The position numbers were made by a program, and so were the translations under genes. A DNA stretch of 28,294 nt from a bacterium UBP15_UBA6099 (GTDB taxonomy: Bacteria > UBP15 > UBA6099), in NCBI GenBank assembly GCA_002435745.1, contig DIWT01000018.1, positions 33,188 to 61,481 of the forward strand. The letters run 5' to 3'. The notes below the pieces were generated by a model that made no database searches, was not told where the DNA came from, and was given only the letters and a program-made list of their open reading frames with translations. Below are positions 17,023-25,431 of this stretch, in pieces. Each line of letters begins with the position of its first letter. The stretch's first letter is position 1.

Positions 17023-17616
17023 ATGAAAATAGTGACGCTGATGGGAAGTCCCAGAAAAAAAGGCAACACGGACAAAGTACTTTCTTTGTTCGAAGCGAAA
17101 ATGAAGGAGAACGGGCATAAGGTCGAAAGGATCAACATCGCAGGGAAGAAAATTGCCGGATGCAGCGGATGCTGGGCATGCGTTAATGCAAAATCGGTTC
17201 CCGGCTGCGCGATAAAAGACGACGCGATCCCTGTTTTCAAATCCATGATGTCTGCTGACGCGATAGTTTACGCAACGCCGCTGTACTGCTGGGATTTCAC
17301 GTCGCAGATGAGAGCGCTTATAGACAGGCACGTGTGCCTTGTGTCCGGGTTCGAGACCCCGTCTCACTCATCCGCGCTTGAAGGAAAGACCACCGCGCTG
17401 CTTGTGACATGCGAGGGGCCGGTAAAAGACAATGCCGACCTGATTCAGATAATGTTCGACCGCATGAACGGCTACATCAAATGCGCGGTGGCGGGAAAAT
17501 TCATCGTGCCCGGATGCGTCTCGCCTGAAAGCATCGGACCCAAGGCGGAGAAGACAGCCGTAAAAATGGTTGCGGCGATGGAAAAAACAGCCCTTAAACG
17601 CTCAAAGTCTAAATAG
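17023..17616 (+). CDS. NADPH-dependent FMN reductase / Isf-like iron-sulfur flavoprotein
   Basis: This 197-residue protein has a flavodoxin fold. The N-terminal GSPRKKGNTDKV (8-19) is the FMN phosphate loop. TPLYCWDFTSQMRALIDR (about 86-103) is the typical second flavin-binding region. Between them C47-x2-C50-x2-C53-x8-C62 resembles the compact cluster motif of archaeal Isf proteins (C-x2-C-x2-C-x5-C), with a longer last gap, so it may bind a 4Fe-4S cluster. It probably transfers electrons from ferredoxin or NAD(P)H to a quinone-like or other acceptor in an anaerobe. GGAGG at 17013-17017 sets ATG 17023 as start. A hairpin with a T run follows the stop. Family is secure; physiological acceptor unknown. 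Confidence 0.88.
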   Translation: MKIVTLMGSPRKKGNTDKVLSLFEAKMKENGHKVERINIAGKKIAGCSGCWACVNAKSVPGCAIKDDAIPVFKSMMSADAIVYATPLYCWDFTSQMRALIDRHVCLVSGFETPSHSSALEGKTTALLVTCEGPVKDNADLIQIMFDRMNGYIKCAVAGKFIVPGCVSPESIGPKAEKTAVKMVAAMEKTALKRSKSK

Positions 17617-17638
17617 GCGTCAAATCTGTTGTGACAAG

Positions 17639-17665
17639 ACAAGTTTTCGGTAAAACGCTTGTTTT
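17639..17665 (+). terminator. probable intrinsic terminator after the flavoprotein gene
   Basis: ACAAGTTTT (17639-17647) pairs with AAAA and CTTGT (17652-17655, 17658-17662) around a CGGT loop with a CG bulge. A short TTT run follows. It lies 22 bp past the stop at 17616 and just before a strong promoter. Confidence 0.45.
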
Positions 17666-17682
17666 CATGCTCAGGAACAAGT

Positions 17683-17711
17683 TTGACGAAGGGCTTCCGC
17701 GGAAGTAAAAT
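17683..17711 (+). promoter_or_regulatory. strong sigma70-type promoter for the lipoprotein operon
   Basis: TTGACG (17683-17688, 5/6) and TAAAAT (17706-17711, 5/6) are exactly 17 bp apart. Transcription would begin near 17718, giving a 34-base leader with an AAAGGGG ribosome binding site before ATG 17752. Confidence 0.75.
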
Positions 17712-17751
17712 GTATTGAGTGATGTTGTAAATTCCAAAGGGGATGATTCTA

Positions 17752-19650
17752 ATGAATAGAAGAATGCTGAGTAACATTCTTGCGGCAATAGTTCTATGCC
17801 TCGGCGCGGCGCTGGCCACAGGATGCGGCGGCGGTGGCGGAGGCGCGACAGGCGGCGGAACTCCGGTAGTGAATCCCCCGGCGGACAACAACCAGACTGT
17901 GACGCGCACAATCGCGGGCACGGTGTACACCTCGTCCGAGCAAAGCGGCTCGCGCGCGGCTTCCAGAATTGCAGATGACATTCCGGTGACCAACGCGGCC
18001 CTCAAAGCCTATAATGTGACCGACGCGACGAAAACCAACCTCATCACCGCAGGCGGAACCACAGGAGCGAACGGCGTTTTCTCCGCAACCATTACGATAC
18101 CGAAGAACACGACACCCAGCATTATTATCGAAACGCTCATCGGCCCAGCCGGAGACGCGGGAAACATCAAACTGGCCGTCGAAAGCGTCAGCGCAAACAG
18201 GACAGGACTTCTCGCAGATAAAGGCACGACAAGAAAAGCCGTGATTTTCGAGCTGATTCCGGATGTCGCTTTGAACACAATCAGCGGCGTTGACAACCTG
18301 ATGGCCGGAGAGGGCATTGACGCCACTGCGTCTATAACGAACGCGACTCGGGCGAGAGAACTGGTCAACTACATATCTTCCATCATTACCGCCTGCCCGA
18401 ATGTCGGCGCAAACCCGGATTACAACTGCATTCACACACAGATAGGCAACACGCTTGCAGCCACCAACTTGGACGCGGAGGTTGAAAAACTCGTCGAGCG
18501 TTTGGACACGGCAGCCAAGGTCGCTCTCGGAATCGCAAGCATAAATGAAATTATAGCCAACCTCATTGAGCCGGATTATTCGCGCGCGCAGGTGGACGCA
18601 ATCGTGGAGGTTTTCACGGACGCGGGAGAAAGCGCGCTGAGCACGTTGAACAACATAGACACGAAACCCAAAGCGGCGGAGTTGTGCGCGGCGATGTCTG
18701 ACGTTGTGGATGTCTGGGACGCGGCTCACGCGAATACGACCGCAAAGAGGCTCGCCGTCAAAGACATGGCGATGGCGGTAAGAAACGGCGAGGTTTTCAC
18801 TTACAGCGACGTTTACAGCGCGATGGGACTTCTCCGATCCGGAATGGCACAGAAGATTTCCCCGAATGCCGCAGCGGCGGCGTCAACCCTTACCACCTCA
18901 AACGACATTAACTCGATTATCAGCGCATACGACATCATCCGGGGGATGCTTATTGAAGTGATGGTGAAGGAAGCCGGAGCGACCCGCGACGACGCGGCAG
19001 ACGCCGTCGAAGGACTCCTAGAAGTCCTCGCCGACCTCGGCGATTCTTCCAACGGAACCGTATCTTTCGGAGCTGTAATGGACAACTGGGTGGTAAGCTG
19101 GGATAACGCCGCTCTGGCGACTAACCTGATGACCGCTCTATTCCCGATGGAAATGGACGTCCGCGCAAAAACAGACCCCCTTATGATGCTTGCGCACGAC
19201 ATAGCGGACCTGCCGCCCGGATTCTCCGACGCGCAACTGGAAGCAGTCCTTCTGGACTATCTGTCTCCGGCTACCACAGCCGCCGCCATGACACTCTACA
19301 ACAACAACAAAGGTAAGAGCTGCCAATTCGGCTACACCTTCCCGCCCCTCTCCATCACCGCCACCGACTGCCCGGACAAAGAGGAAGTCATCAGCCTTAT
19401 TGAGACTCATTACGAAAAGGACCTGCCCAAGCTCCGCGCGGTCGTGGACGGAGTTGAAGCGTGGGTGAATCACCCGGACAACGCGATCAACCTCCTCGGT
19501 CTGGGCAACTCTTTTAGCAAAATTGAAACAATGTACAACACAATGAAAGTATCCACGGCAAACAAGAATCAGTTGAGCGAGGCTCTGAATATCGCGGGAG
19601 TAAAACCCGAACTTTTCTGGCTCGCCATCAATCTGGAACCTTACATGTGA
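17752..19650 (+). CDS. large lipoprotein of unknown family
   Basis: The 632-residue product starts with a lipoprotein signal: basic MNRRM, a hydrophobic core, then LATG|C with the lipidated cysteine at 25, followed by a flexible Gly-rich tether (26-37). Residues about 50-130 read as a small beta-sandwich like a carboxypeptidase-regulatory or Ig-like domain (TIAGTVYTS, then GANGVFSATITIP). The remaining 500 residues are mostly helical and acidic, with several 'NA-helix' stretches and an isolated Cys pair near CQFGYTFPP and TDCPDKEE. I do not recognise this part. ATG 17752 is preferred over ATG 17743 because AAAGGGG (17736-17742) is correctly spaced for it. It is driven by the strong promoter at 17683-17711 and probably co-transcribed with the secreted protein 16 bp downstream. 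It likely sits on the outer membrane's inner or outer face. Function unknown. Confidence 0.8.
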   Translation: MNRRMLSNILAAIVLCLGAALATGCGGGGGGATGGGTPVVNPPADNNQTVTRTIAGTVYTSSEQSGSRAASRIADDIPVTNAALKAYNVTDATKTNLITAGGTTGANGVFSATITIPKNTTPSIIIETLIGPAGDAGNIKLAVESVSANRTGLLADKGTTRKAVIFELIPDVALNTISGVDNLMAGEGIDATASITNATRARELVNYISSIITACPNVGANPDYNCIHTQIGNTLAATNLDAEVEKLVERLDTAAKVALGIASINEIIANLIEPDYSRAQVDAIVEVFTDAGESALSTLNNIDTKPKAAELCAAMSDVVDVWDAAHANTTAKRLAVKDMAMAVRNGEVFTYSDVYSAMGLLRSGMAQKISPNAAAAASTLTTSNDINSIISAYDIIRGMLIEVMVKEAGATRDDAADAVEGLLEVLADLGDSSNGTVSFGAVMDNWVVSWDNAALATNLMTALFPMEMDVRAKTDPLMMLAHDIADLPPGFSDAQLEAVLLDYLSPATTAAAMTLYNNNKGKSCQFGYTFPPLSITATDCPDKEEVISLIETHYEKDLPKLRAVVDGVEAWVNHPDNAINLLGLGNSFSKIETMYNTMKVSTANKNQLSEALNIAGVKPELFWLAINLEPYM

Positions 19651-19666
19651 GGCGGCGGGCGCGTTA

Positions 19667-20299
19667 ATGTTCAAAAACAAAACACTTGCTTCGTTAGTTG
19701 CGGTTGCGATAATTGTTTCAGCGGCGGCTTTCGCCGCGCGGTCGAACGCGGAAGCGGCGAAAACCTTTCCCGCCCAGTTCGAACGTTTCACCAAAATATA
19801 CCCCCAATCGATATGGGACAGAGGAAAGCGCGTCTCCTTCATGTACGGAAAGCGCTCGACTATACCCGTCGGGCTGGAACTGCCGGTCGTCCGAGGCGAC
19901 GAAGTCATAGGCATCTTCAAGTGCTCTTCAATCGGAACGATGAACATTCACGGGTACTTCGGCTCGCACTCCAAAGACATCATTTTAAAGAAGAGCGACG
20001 CGATACTGTCGCCGCTCCCCGACGCCCTACCCGTAAGAAATCCTAACAACAGCATCGGAACCACCCTGTTCGCGTCGCAGACCGCGACAAAACTTTGGCT
20101 TGTGGTCGACCGAGGCTCAGGCGACGGCTTGGACGCCGATTCCAAAGCCGCCGCCTTTCTGGACGGAGCTTATGTCGGATACTACACAATCTCATTCCTC
20201 GGACGCTCCATTTCATACGGAACCCTAGCGCGGGAAGCGATATTTCCGCTCCACCGCCTCGACGACATCGTCATAGATTTCTCCCGTCAGCCTGAGTGA
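19667..20299 (+). CDS. secreted protein of unknown family
   Basis: This 210-residue protein has a Sec signal peptide: basic MFKNK, a hydrophobic core to about residue 23, and an AxA-type site near AFAARSNAEA. The mature part is a compact mixed beta-rich domain of about 180 residues with one cysteine in IFKCSSIG and repeated short hydrophobic strands (VSFMYGK, LWLVVDRG, VGYYTISFL). No catalytic motif is visible. It follows the lipoprotein gene by 16 bp without an intervening promoter or terminator, so the two probably form an operon and may act together in the envelope. No good ribosome binding site precedes ATG 19667 (GCGGGCG only), which fits coupling to the upstream gene. Confidence 0.7.
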   Translation: MFKNKTLASLVAVAIIVSAAAFAARSNAEAAKTFPAQFERFTKIYPQSIWDRGKRVSFMYGKRSTIPVGLELPVVRGDEVIGIFKCSSIGTMNIHGYFGSHSKDIILKKSDAILSPLPDALPVRNPNNSIGTTLFASQTATKLWLVVDRGSGDGLDADSKAAAFLDGAYVGYYTISFLGRSISYGTLAREAIFPLHRLDDIVIDFSRQPE

Positions 20300-20485
20300 C
20301 AACGGGCCGGAACATCTTTTTTTAACTCTTCTTTGCCTGTCCGACCAAACGCGTCTCGACACAGACAAACAGGCTGTTGAGAACCGCGCTGGTTCGCTCA
20401 GCAAGACCGAAACCTTGAAATTTCGGCAACCCTTCAGAAGCGGCGCTTGATATGTCGCTGAACCGAACTTCCATAAAAAAAAACA

Positions 20486-20514
20486 TTGTGACCGAGCGGC
20501 ATTTGTGATATTGT
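20486..20514 (+). promoter_or_regulatory. extended -10 promoter for the acyl-CoA dehydrogenase
   Basis: TTGTGA (20486-20491) and TATTGT (20509-20514) are 17 bp apart, with a TGA extension just before the -10. Transcription would start near 20521. The leader then contains a tight hairpin, GCCCC-TGA-GGGGC, at 20531-20543. The earlier part of this 285-bp gap (20300-20485) holds only a weak terminator-like stem (20290-20307) with a T7 tract at 20317-20323. Confidence 0.55.
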
Positions 20515-20584
20515 GCGGGCAAAGCATCATGCCCCTGAGGGGCGGGAATTGAAAACCGGACGCCGCGCATGGAGGAATGCGACT

Positions 20585-21739
20585 ATGTTGAACTTTGATT
20601 TGTCAGAAGAACAAAACATTATCAGAAACACGATACGCGACTTTGCGGAGAACGAGATAGCCCCGGTCGCGCGCGAACTGGACGAGAAGGAAGAGTTTTC
20701 GCTAGAACTGACAAAGAAAATGGCGGGCGTCGGCCTGTTCGGAATGTTCCTGCCCGAAAAATACGGCGGGTCGGCGATGGATTACACGTCGTACATCATA
20801 GCGGTCGAGGAAGTGGCGAGGGTGGACGGCTCGCAAGCCGCCACAGTCGCGGCGGGCAACTCGCTCGGCATCGGCCCCATCTACTATTTCGGCAGCGAGA
20901 AACAGAAGATGGATTGGCTGCCGAAACTCTGCAACGGCGAAGGGCTGGCGGCCTTCGGGCTTACGGAGCCGGAGGCAGGCTCGGACGCTCAGGCGTCCAA
21001 GACGTCCGCCAAACTGCGCAACGGCGAATGGGTCATCAACGGCAGCAAAATATTCATCACCAACGCGGGCACTGAGATGTCTCTGGTGTCCACCATTCAG
21101 GCGATAACGGGCACGCGCGAGGACGGTCGCAACGAAATGAGTTGCATCCTCGTGCCGAACGGAACTCCCGGCTTTGAAGCGAAAACAATGCACGGAAAAA
21201 TGATGTGGCGCTCGTCAAACACGTGCGAGCTGTATTTCGACGATTGCCGCGTGCCGGAAGAGAACATCCTCGGACGGCGCGGAGACGGCTTCAAGCAGAT
21301 GCTGGAAACGCTCGACGGCGGCAGGCTGAGCATAGCGGCGATGGGCCTCGGCGGCGCTCAGGGCGCTTTCGAAAAAGCTCTCAAATACTCTCAGGAAAGA
21401 TACCAGTTCGGAGTGCCGATTTCGCGCTTTCAGGCGAACGCCTTCAAACTCGCGGACATGGCCACCGAAATCGAGGCCGCAAGAAATCTCCTCTATAAGG
21501 CGTGCTGGCTGAAAAGCAAAGGGAAACAGTATTCAAAACTGGCGGCGATGGCGAAATTATATTGCTCGGAAGTTATGAGCCGCGTCGTCAATCAGGCCGT
21601 TCAGATTCACGGCGGATACGGCCTGATGAAGGAATACGACATAGAGAGATACTACCGCGATCAGAAGCTGCTTGAAATCGGCGAAGGCACGTCCGAAATC
21701 CAGCGGATTGTCATCTCGCGCCACATAGGTTGCAGATAG
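20585..21739 (+). CDS. acyl-CoA dehydrogenase (short/medium-chain type)
   Basis: This 384-residue FAD enzyme oxidises acyl-CoA to trans-2-enoyl-CoA, passing electrons to an electron-transfer flavoprotein. AFGLTEPEAGSDAQ (about 122-135) and FITNAG (about 158-163) are the flavin and substrate signatures. The C-terminal helix has QIHGGYG and GEGTSEIQR, where E367 sits at the catalytic glutamate position of butyryl- and medium-chain enzymes. Length matches that class (380-385). ATG 20585 is chosen because GGAGG at 20571-20575 is nine bases upstream; a longer frame from 20513 has no binding site and would begin upstream of the likely transcript. No ETF, thiolase or hydratase gene is adjacent, so the pathway (beta-oxidation or fermentation) is not fixed by context. 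The gene is convergent with the mannosidase gene. Confidence 0.95.
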   Translation: MLNFDLSEEQNIIRNTIRDFAENEIAPVARELDEKEEFSLELTKKMAGVGLFGMFLPEKYGGSAMDYTSYIIAVEEVARVDGSQAATVAAGNSLGIGPIYYFGSEKQKMDWLPKLCNGEGLAAFGLTEPEAGSDAQASKTSAKLRNGEWVINGSKIFITNAGTEMSLVSTIQAITGTREDGRNEMSCILVPNGTPGFEAKTMHGKMMWRSSNTCELYFDDCRVPEENILGRRGDGFKQMLETLDGGRLSIAAMGLGGAQGAFEKALKYSQERYQFGVPISRFQANAFKLADMATEIEAARNLLYKACWLKSKGKQYSKLAAMAKLYCSEVMSRVVNQAVQIHGGYGLMKEYDIERYYRDQKLLEIGEGTSEIQRIVISRHIGCR

Positions 21740-21741
21740 CG

Positions 21742-21787
21742 CCGCAGCCCGGCTTTTACATCGCATATCTCCATGCCGGCAATGCGG
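21742..21787. terminator. interrupted hairpin between convergent genes
   Basis: CCGCA (21742-21746) pairs with TGCGG (21783-21787), and CCGGC (21749-21753) with GCCGG (21775-21779). The gap between the acyl-CoA dehydrogenase and mannosidase stops is only 68 bp. No clear U-tract follows on either strand, so termination here is a guess. Confidence 0.3.
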
Positions 21788-21807
21788 CTTCGGATGCGTT
21801 GAGTTTT

Positions 21808-24477
21808 CTATTTCTTGCCGTCCGACAACTCCAGCAGATAGGTTCCGATTTCCCACTTGGAGAGAGATGCCAGCGCGGTTCCAGCGTTGACGCGGAGCGC
21901 GCCGCCCTTTTCGTCCTCGGTGATATTCGTCTTTCTCGCGCGGGCAATAGCCGGGCCGGGATTGCTGAATCTCAGTTTCGAGCCGTCGCCGAGCGCGTCG
22001 TACACTCGAGCCGCGAGCGCGTCGGATTTCTCCGCTTTCTTCAAAGCGACCATGATTGCGGCGGCGTCTTCCCCCGCGCTGAAAAGAGAGGCCGACCTTC
22101 CGAGCGACCCTTTGGCTTTGCCTCTCGCAAGCGCAACCACAGGCGTGTTGAACTCGACCCCCGCGCGCGGCAACGAGGCCGCTTTCCAGTCTCCGGCGTG
22201 CGGATATATCGCGTACCTGAAGGAATGAGAGCCGCGCTCCCAGCATTCGGCGGGCTTGGACATCGCAATGAACGGAGCCAGATGATCCGGAGTAAACACG
22301 CCTTTCATGCTCATGCCGCCTTCGCTCGACCATTCCCTGAGAGATATCCCGTGATGCTCGTAGAGCGCCCATTCGGCATGTCCGAGTCCCTTCTTCATAA
22401 TTTCTTTAGCCTCCGCGGACGCGCGAAGGATGCTCGCCATATTGCGCGCAAGATACCTCAGATACGCCGCCGAGAAAACCGAAACGCTCCTGAACAGAAC
22501 CAGCCCCATGCAGTCCGTCTCGGCGTCCATCCCCGGGTTGCCTGAGTTCAGGACGGCGAGGCCGCGTTTCCCGTTTGAGATGTCAACCCAGTTCTGCGCG
22601 CACCAGTGACCGGGGTTGCGCGGCTCCGAATAAAACGGCGTCTCAAACACAGGCTTCCCGCCCGCCGCCGCGCCGAACATCGCCTTGACGCGCATGTCCC
22701 TGCCCTTGAAATTGATGTCCGTTTCGAAGTCCACCCTGCGCGAGCCTGCCTCAAGATAAACGCGCTGCACGCGATCCATGTCTTTGTGTCGGCCTCGCGC
22801 CTCGAACCCTGCTCGCACAGGCCCGCTCTCAATGAGCTTTATCGCCGACCTGTAGCGTTTGCCCTCCCACGCCTCTCCCGTCTTTTGCACAGTCCACAGA
22901 TTGCCCGCGTCCTCTTCGGCCAGAAGCTCGTTGCCCAGATAGCGCGAGCAGTCGAGCGTTTCCCGCCCCGTCTCCTTGTCAAACACGGACACCAAGCAGC
23001 CTGTGCGCGGGTCCAGAGTCGCCCTGAGATATTCATTCTCCATGCAGAGTTCGGAAACGCTCAGGTCCGAAGGTTTCGGCAAACCCCCGCGCTGCGATTT
23101 TGCTCCCGGTTTGATGTTCAAGACCGCAAAACCCATCGCGGGAAGAATCGCGTGAACGAGGACATGACCATCCGATAGCTGGCAGCGCAAAGGCTCGCCC
23201 GCCGGGCCTACCGCCGAGAACGTTTCGCAGTCCGCTATGTCGCCCAAGCTTTCCGTCGGGACGCGCAGCATCGCGCGCCGCTCCCAGTTAAGACTGTTGA
23301 AAGCGACGAAAGGAACGCCCGCCCCGCGCGTGTCCGCAAGCGCGGCCAGTTTTTCGCGCGCCGACGCTCCGACCTCTTCTATTGCCGCCATCGCCTCGGA
23401 GTATCTCCTCAACGTGTTGCGGTAAACTTTGTCCGTGCCAGTGCCGCATACGATATCGTGGAAATCGTTTGTCAGAATCAGTTCCCACGCGGAATCAAGT
23501 TTCTCCTTCGGATATTCCGCGCCCCTCGACCAAGCTATCGCCGCCCACTTCTCCGCGTCCATTATCGAGTATTGCGATTTTCTGCAGAGGCGTTTAACCT
23601 TTTCCCTTGACTCGTAGCAACCGGTCAACAGCGGATTCAACTCGCCGGTCACGACGGGGAACTCGTCGCCCGACTCTTCGCGAAGCTCATCGAAGAAACG
23701 CCTCGGCAACGAAAACTCCACTTTCGGGGAGCCGCCGCCCGCCCGCCACTTGCTCAACATATTCAACCACTTCCGCGCCGGCGGCGTGAAGTCCGAGCCG
23801 AAGGGGAACATGAGCGTGGAAAAATCCGTCCGGTCGCCCTCATAGTCCGCGCGGGTGAGCAGTTCGCTCTTGAACGCAGCGAAGCTTGCCGCGCTGAGAG
23901 AAGGCGGCGAGAACCCTATATAATGCGCGGCCCACCAGTTGCTCAAAAGCCTCGTGCCGTCCGGCGACTCCCACAAGAAATGAATCGGCTCCGCCGGGTC
24001 CCTCCAGTTCTGCACGCCGCGCGCGAACACGAACTGCCGCATCCCGGCCCGCGCCGCTATCTGAGCGAACTGCGCCGGATGCCCGAATCCGTCTATCTCC
24101 CACGCAGTCTCCACCTTGCCGCCCACTTCGTCCTCAAGGAATTTTTTTCCATAGACATACTGCCGGGCAAGCGCCTCTCCGGTCGGAATGTTTTCGTCCG
24201 GGGAACACAGCGTTCCGCCGACAAGCTCTATCCGCCCCTCTTTCACGTAGCGGGATATCTTCTCGCGCGTCTCCGGCCTCGAACGCCAGTAAGGCCGAAG
24301 CGCAAGCGCCTGATCTATCACATAGGTGAACTCTTCGTCGGCGTCCAGCATCTCCAAAGCCCTGTCTAGAATCTCCGCGACATCCTCGTTGTATCCTTCC
24401 TCAGTCTTCCACCACTCGACATCGAAATGATAATGCGGAACCGCGTGTATCTTTTTTATCCTGTCCTTGGCGCTCAT
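21808..24477 (-). CDS. GH38 alpha-mannosidase
   Basis: This 889-residue zinc-dependent glycosidase cleaves alpha-mannosyl residues, possibly from glycans taken up as carbon source or from the cell's own polymers. The N-terminal H15-x-H17-x-D19-x2-W22 supplies zinc ligands. WEIDGFGHPAQ places the nucleophile at D129. TNDFHDIVCGT (336-346) supplies the last zinc-site His340-Asp341. Residues about 350-430 form the helical middle domain and 440-889 the beta-sandwich C-terminal half. No signal peptide is seen, so it is cytoplasmic. GGGGAG lies six bases before ATG 24477, a good binding site. The family also acts on 2-O-alpha-mannosylglycerate, and the substrate cannot be settled from sequence. No sugar transporter or regulator is adjacent. 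Confidence 0.93.
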   Translation of the reverse strand: MSAKDRIKKIHAVPHYHFDVEWWKTEEGYNEDVAEILDRALEMLDADEEFTYVIDQALALRPYWRSRPETREKISRYVKEGRIELVGGTLCSPDENIPTGEALARQYVYGKKFLEDEVGGKVETAWEIDGFGHPAQFAQIAARAGMRQFVFARGVQNWRDPAEPIHFLWESPDGTRLLSNWWAAHYIGFSPPSLSAASFAAFKSELLTRADYEGDRTDFSTLMFPFGSDFTPPARKWLNMLSKWRAGGGSPKVEFSLPRRFFDELREESGDEFPVVTGELNPLLTGCYESREKVKRLCRKSQYSIMDAEKWAAIAWSRGAEYPKEKLDSAWELILTNDFHDIVCGTGTDKVYRNTLRRYSEAMAAIEEVGASAREKLAALADTRGAGVPFVAFNSLNWERRAMLRVPTESLGDIADCETFSAVGPAGEPLRCQLSDGHVLVHAILPAMGFAVLNIKPGAKSQRGGLPKPSDLSVSELCMENEYLRATLDPRTGCLVSVFDKETGRETLDCSRYLGNELLAEEDAGNLWTVQKTGEAWEGKRYRSAIKLIESGPVRAGFEARGRHKDMDRVQRVYLEAGSRRVDFETDINFKGRDMRVKAMFGAAAGGKPVFETPFYSEPRNPGHWCAQNWVDISNGKRGLAVLNSGNPGMDAETDCMGLVLFRSVSVFSAAYLRYLARNMASILRASAEAKEIMKKGLGHAEWALYEHHGISLREWSSEGGMSMKGVFTPDHLAPFIAMSKPAECWERGSHSFRYAIYPHAGDWKAASLPRAGVEFNTPVVALARGKAKGSLGRSASLFSAGEDAAAIMVALKKAEKSDALAARVYDALGDGSKLRFSNPGPAIARARKTNITEDEKGGALRVNAGTALASLSKWEIGTYLLELSDGKK

Positions 24478-24519
24478 ATCGTTCTCCCCGGAATAAATGC
24501 TTTTTTAAGGCTCTTATTC

Positions 24520-24549
24520 ATATTACTTCCGCGCCGAGACTTTTGGCAA
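24520..24549 (-). promoter_or_regulatory. candidate promoter for the mannosidase
   Basis: On the minus strand TTGCCA (24544-24549, 5/6) and TAATAT (24520-24525, 4/6) are 18 bp apart. Transcription would begin near 24513, leaving a leader of about 36 bases. Confidence 0.45.
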
Positions 24550-24579
24550 TAGACGAACGCCCGCAAAAATAAGGCCGCG

Positions 24580-24610
24580 CGCCGGAAAACATTTTATTGA
24601 TAATCCGGCG
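24580..24610. promoter_or_regulatory. inverted repeat flanking a -10-like element (possible operator)
   Basis: CGCCGGA (24580-24586) and TCCGGCG (24604-24610) are perfect inverted 7-mers separated by 17 bp. A GATAAT -10-like hexamer (24599-24604) lies between and touches the right arm. It precedes the secreted protein gene at 24653. It could be an operator or simply a leader hairpin. Confidence 0.35.
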
Positions 24611-24652
24611 TTTCTCTGTTAATCTCTACTTCACATCATCACGGAGGCTAGA

Positions 24653-25363
24653 ATGAGAAAGCTAACAGTCCTTCTTGCGTTCATGACACTCTTGGCGACC
24701 AGCGCGGTATCCGCAATCGCCGAACAATCCGCGCCCTCTTCCCTCGCTATCCCTCAAGAAATATCAAGGTTCAACATCAAGGACATATACGGAAGAATCA
24801 TTCCCGCCGAGCAGATCGAAGACTGGATAATCGTCTACGGGTTCGGCAACGAAAAGAACGCCATGACGATGGTCGGCTGGCTGAAAGAGATAACGCTCGC
24901 TTATCCGGACACCAAAGGCGTAATGTTCGTCTGCATCGCAGAAACAAGCAAATATCCCAAAGTCATGGGGCCGATGGTCAGGCGCGTGCTTAAAAAGGAA
25001 TACGAGCAGGAACTGGAGACTCTGGGAAAGAAGCTTGAGGAAAAAGGTTTCAAGCAGGAAAAACCGCTGGACGAAAAATATATAATGATAGCGGACACAA
25101 GCGGGGCGTACTACGACCACTTCGGGATAGGAGACGGCAAGGACGACGCGCACGTGTTCATATTCGACGGCAATCATGCCCCTCGCGCCTACTTCAGCGA
25201 CTACTCGGAAGAAATGAAGACGACTCTCGCCAGCCTTCTTGCCGAGCGCGAGGAAAAACAAAAGTTCGCGGCCATTCAGATGAGCGCGAAAAAGAAAAAT
25301 ATATTTAGGAAATACGCTCTGATAGGAGCAGCCGTCGCGGCCGGCGTTTTGCTCTTCGACTGA
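24653..25363 (+). CDS. secreted thioredoxin-fold-like protein with C-terminal membrane anchor
   Basis: The 236-residue product has a Sec signal peptide (MRKL, hydrophobic core, cleavage near SAIAEQ at about 24). A domain of about 170 residues follows, with a thioredoxin/YtfJ-like order of elements: FNIKDIYGR near the start, WIIVYGFGN where redoxins have the strand before CxxC, then IMIADTSGAYYDHFGI and HVFIFDGNHAPRAYFSD. The CxxC is absent; the only cysteine is in MFVCIAE. A helical charged insert (about 108-140) lies mid-domain. The C-terminal KKKNIFRKYALIG...LLFD (about 213-236) is a short membrane helix preceded by basic residues. I infer a periplasmic, inner-membrane-anchored, non-redox domain. 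The start is supported by GGAGG nine bases or fewer upstream. Function unknown. Confidence 0.7.
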   Translation: MRKLTVLLAFMTLLATSAVSAIAEQSAPSSLAIPQEISRFNIKDIYGRIIPAEQIEDWIIVYGFGNEKNAMTMVGWLKEITLAYPDTKGVMFVCIAETSKYPKVMGPMVRRVLKKEYEQELETLGKKLEEKGFKQEKPLDEKYIMIADTSGAYYDHFGIGDGKDDAHVFIFDGNHAPRAYFSDYSEEMKTTLASLLAEREEKQKFAAIQMSAKKKNIFRKYALIGAAVAAGVLLFD

Positions 25364-25431
25364 AAACCGCGAATTATTAATAGGCATTTTGAATTCGACG
25401 ACATAGACGAAAAAATGTGGAGGACACACTA

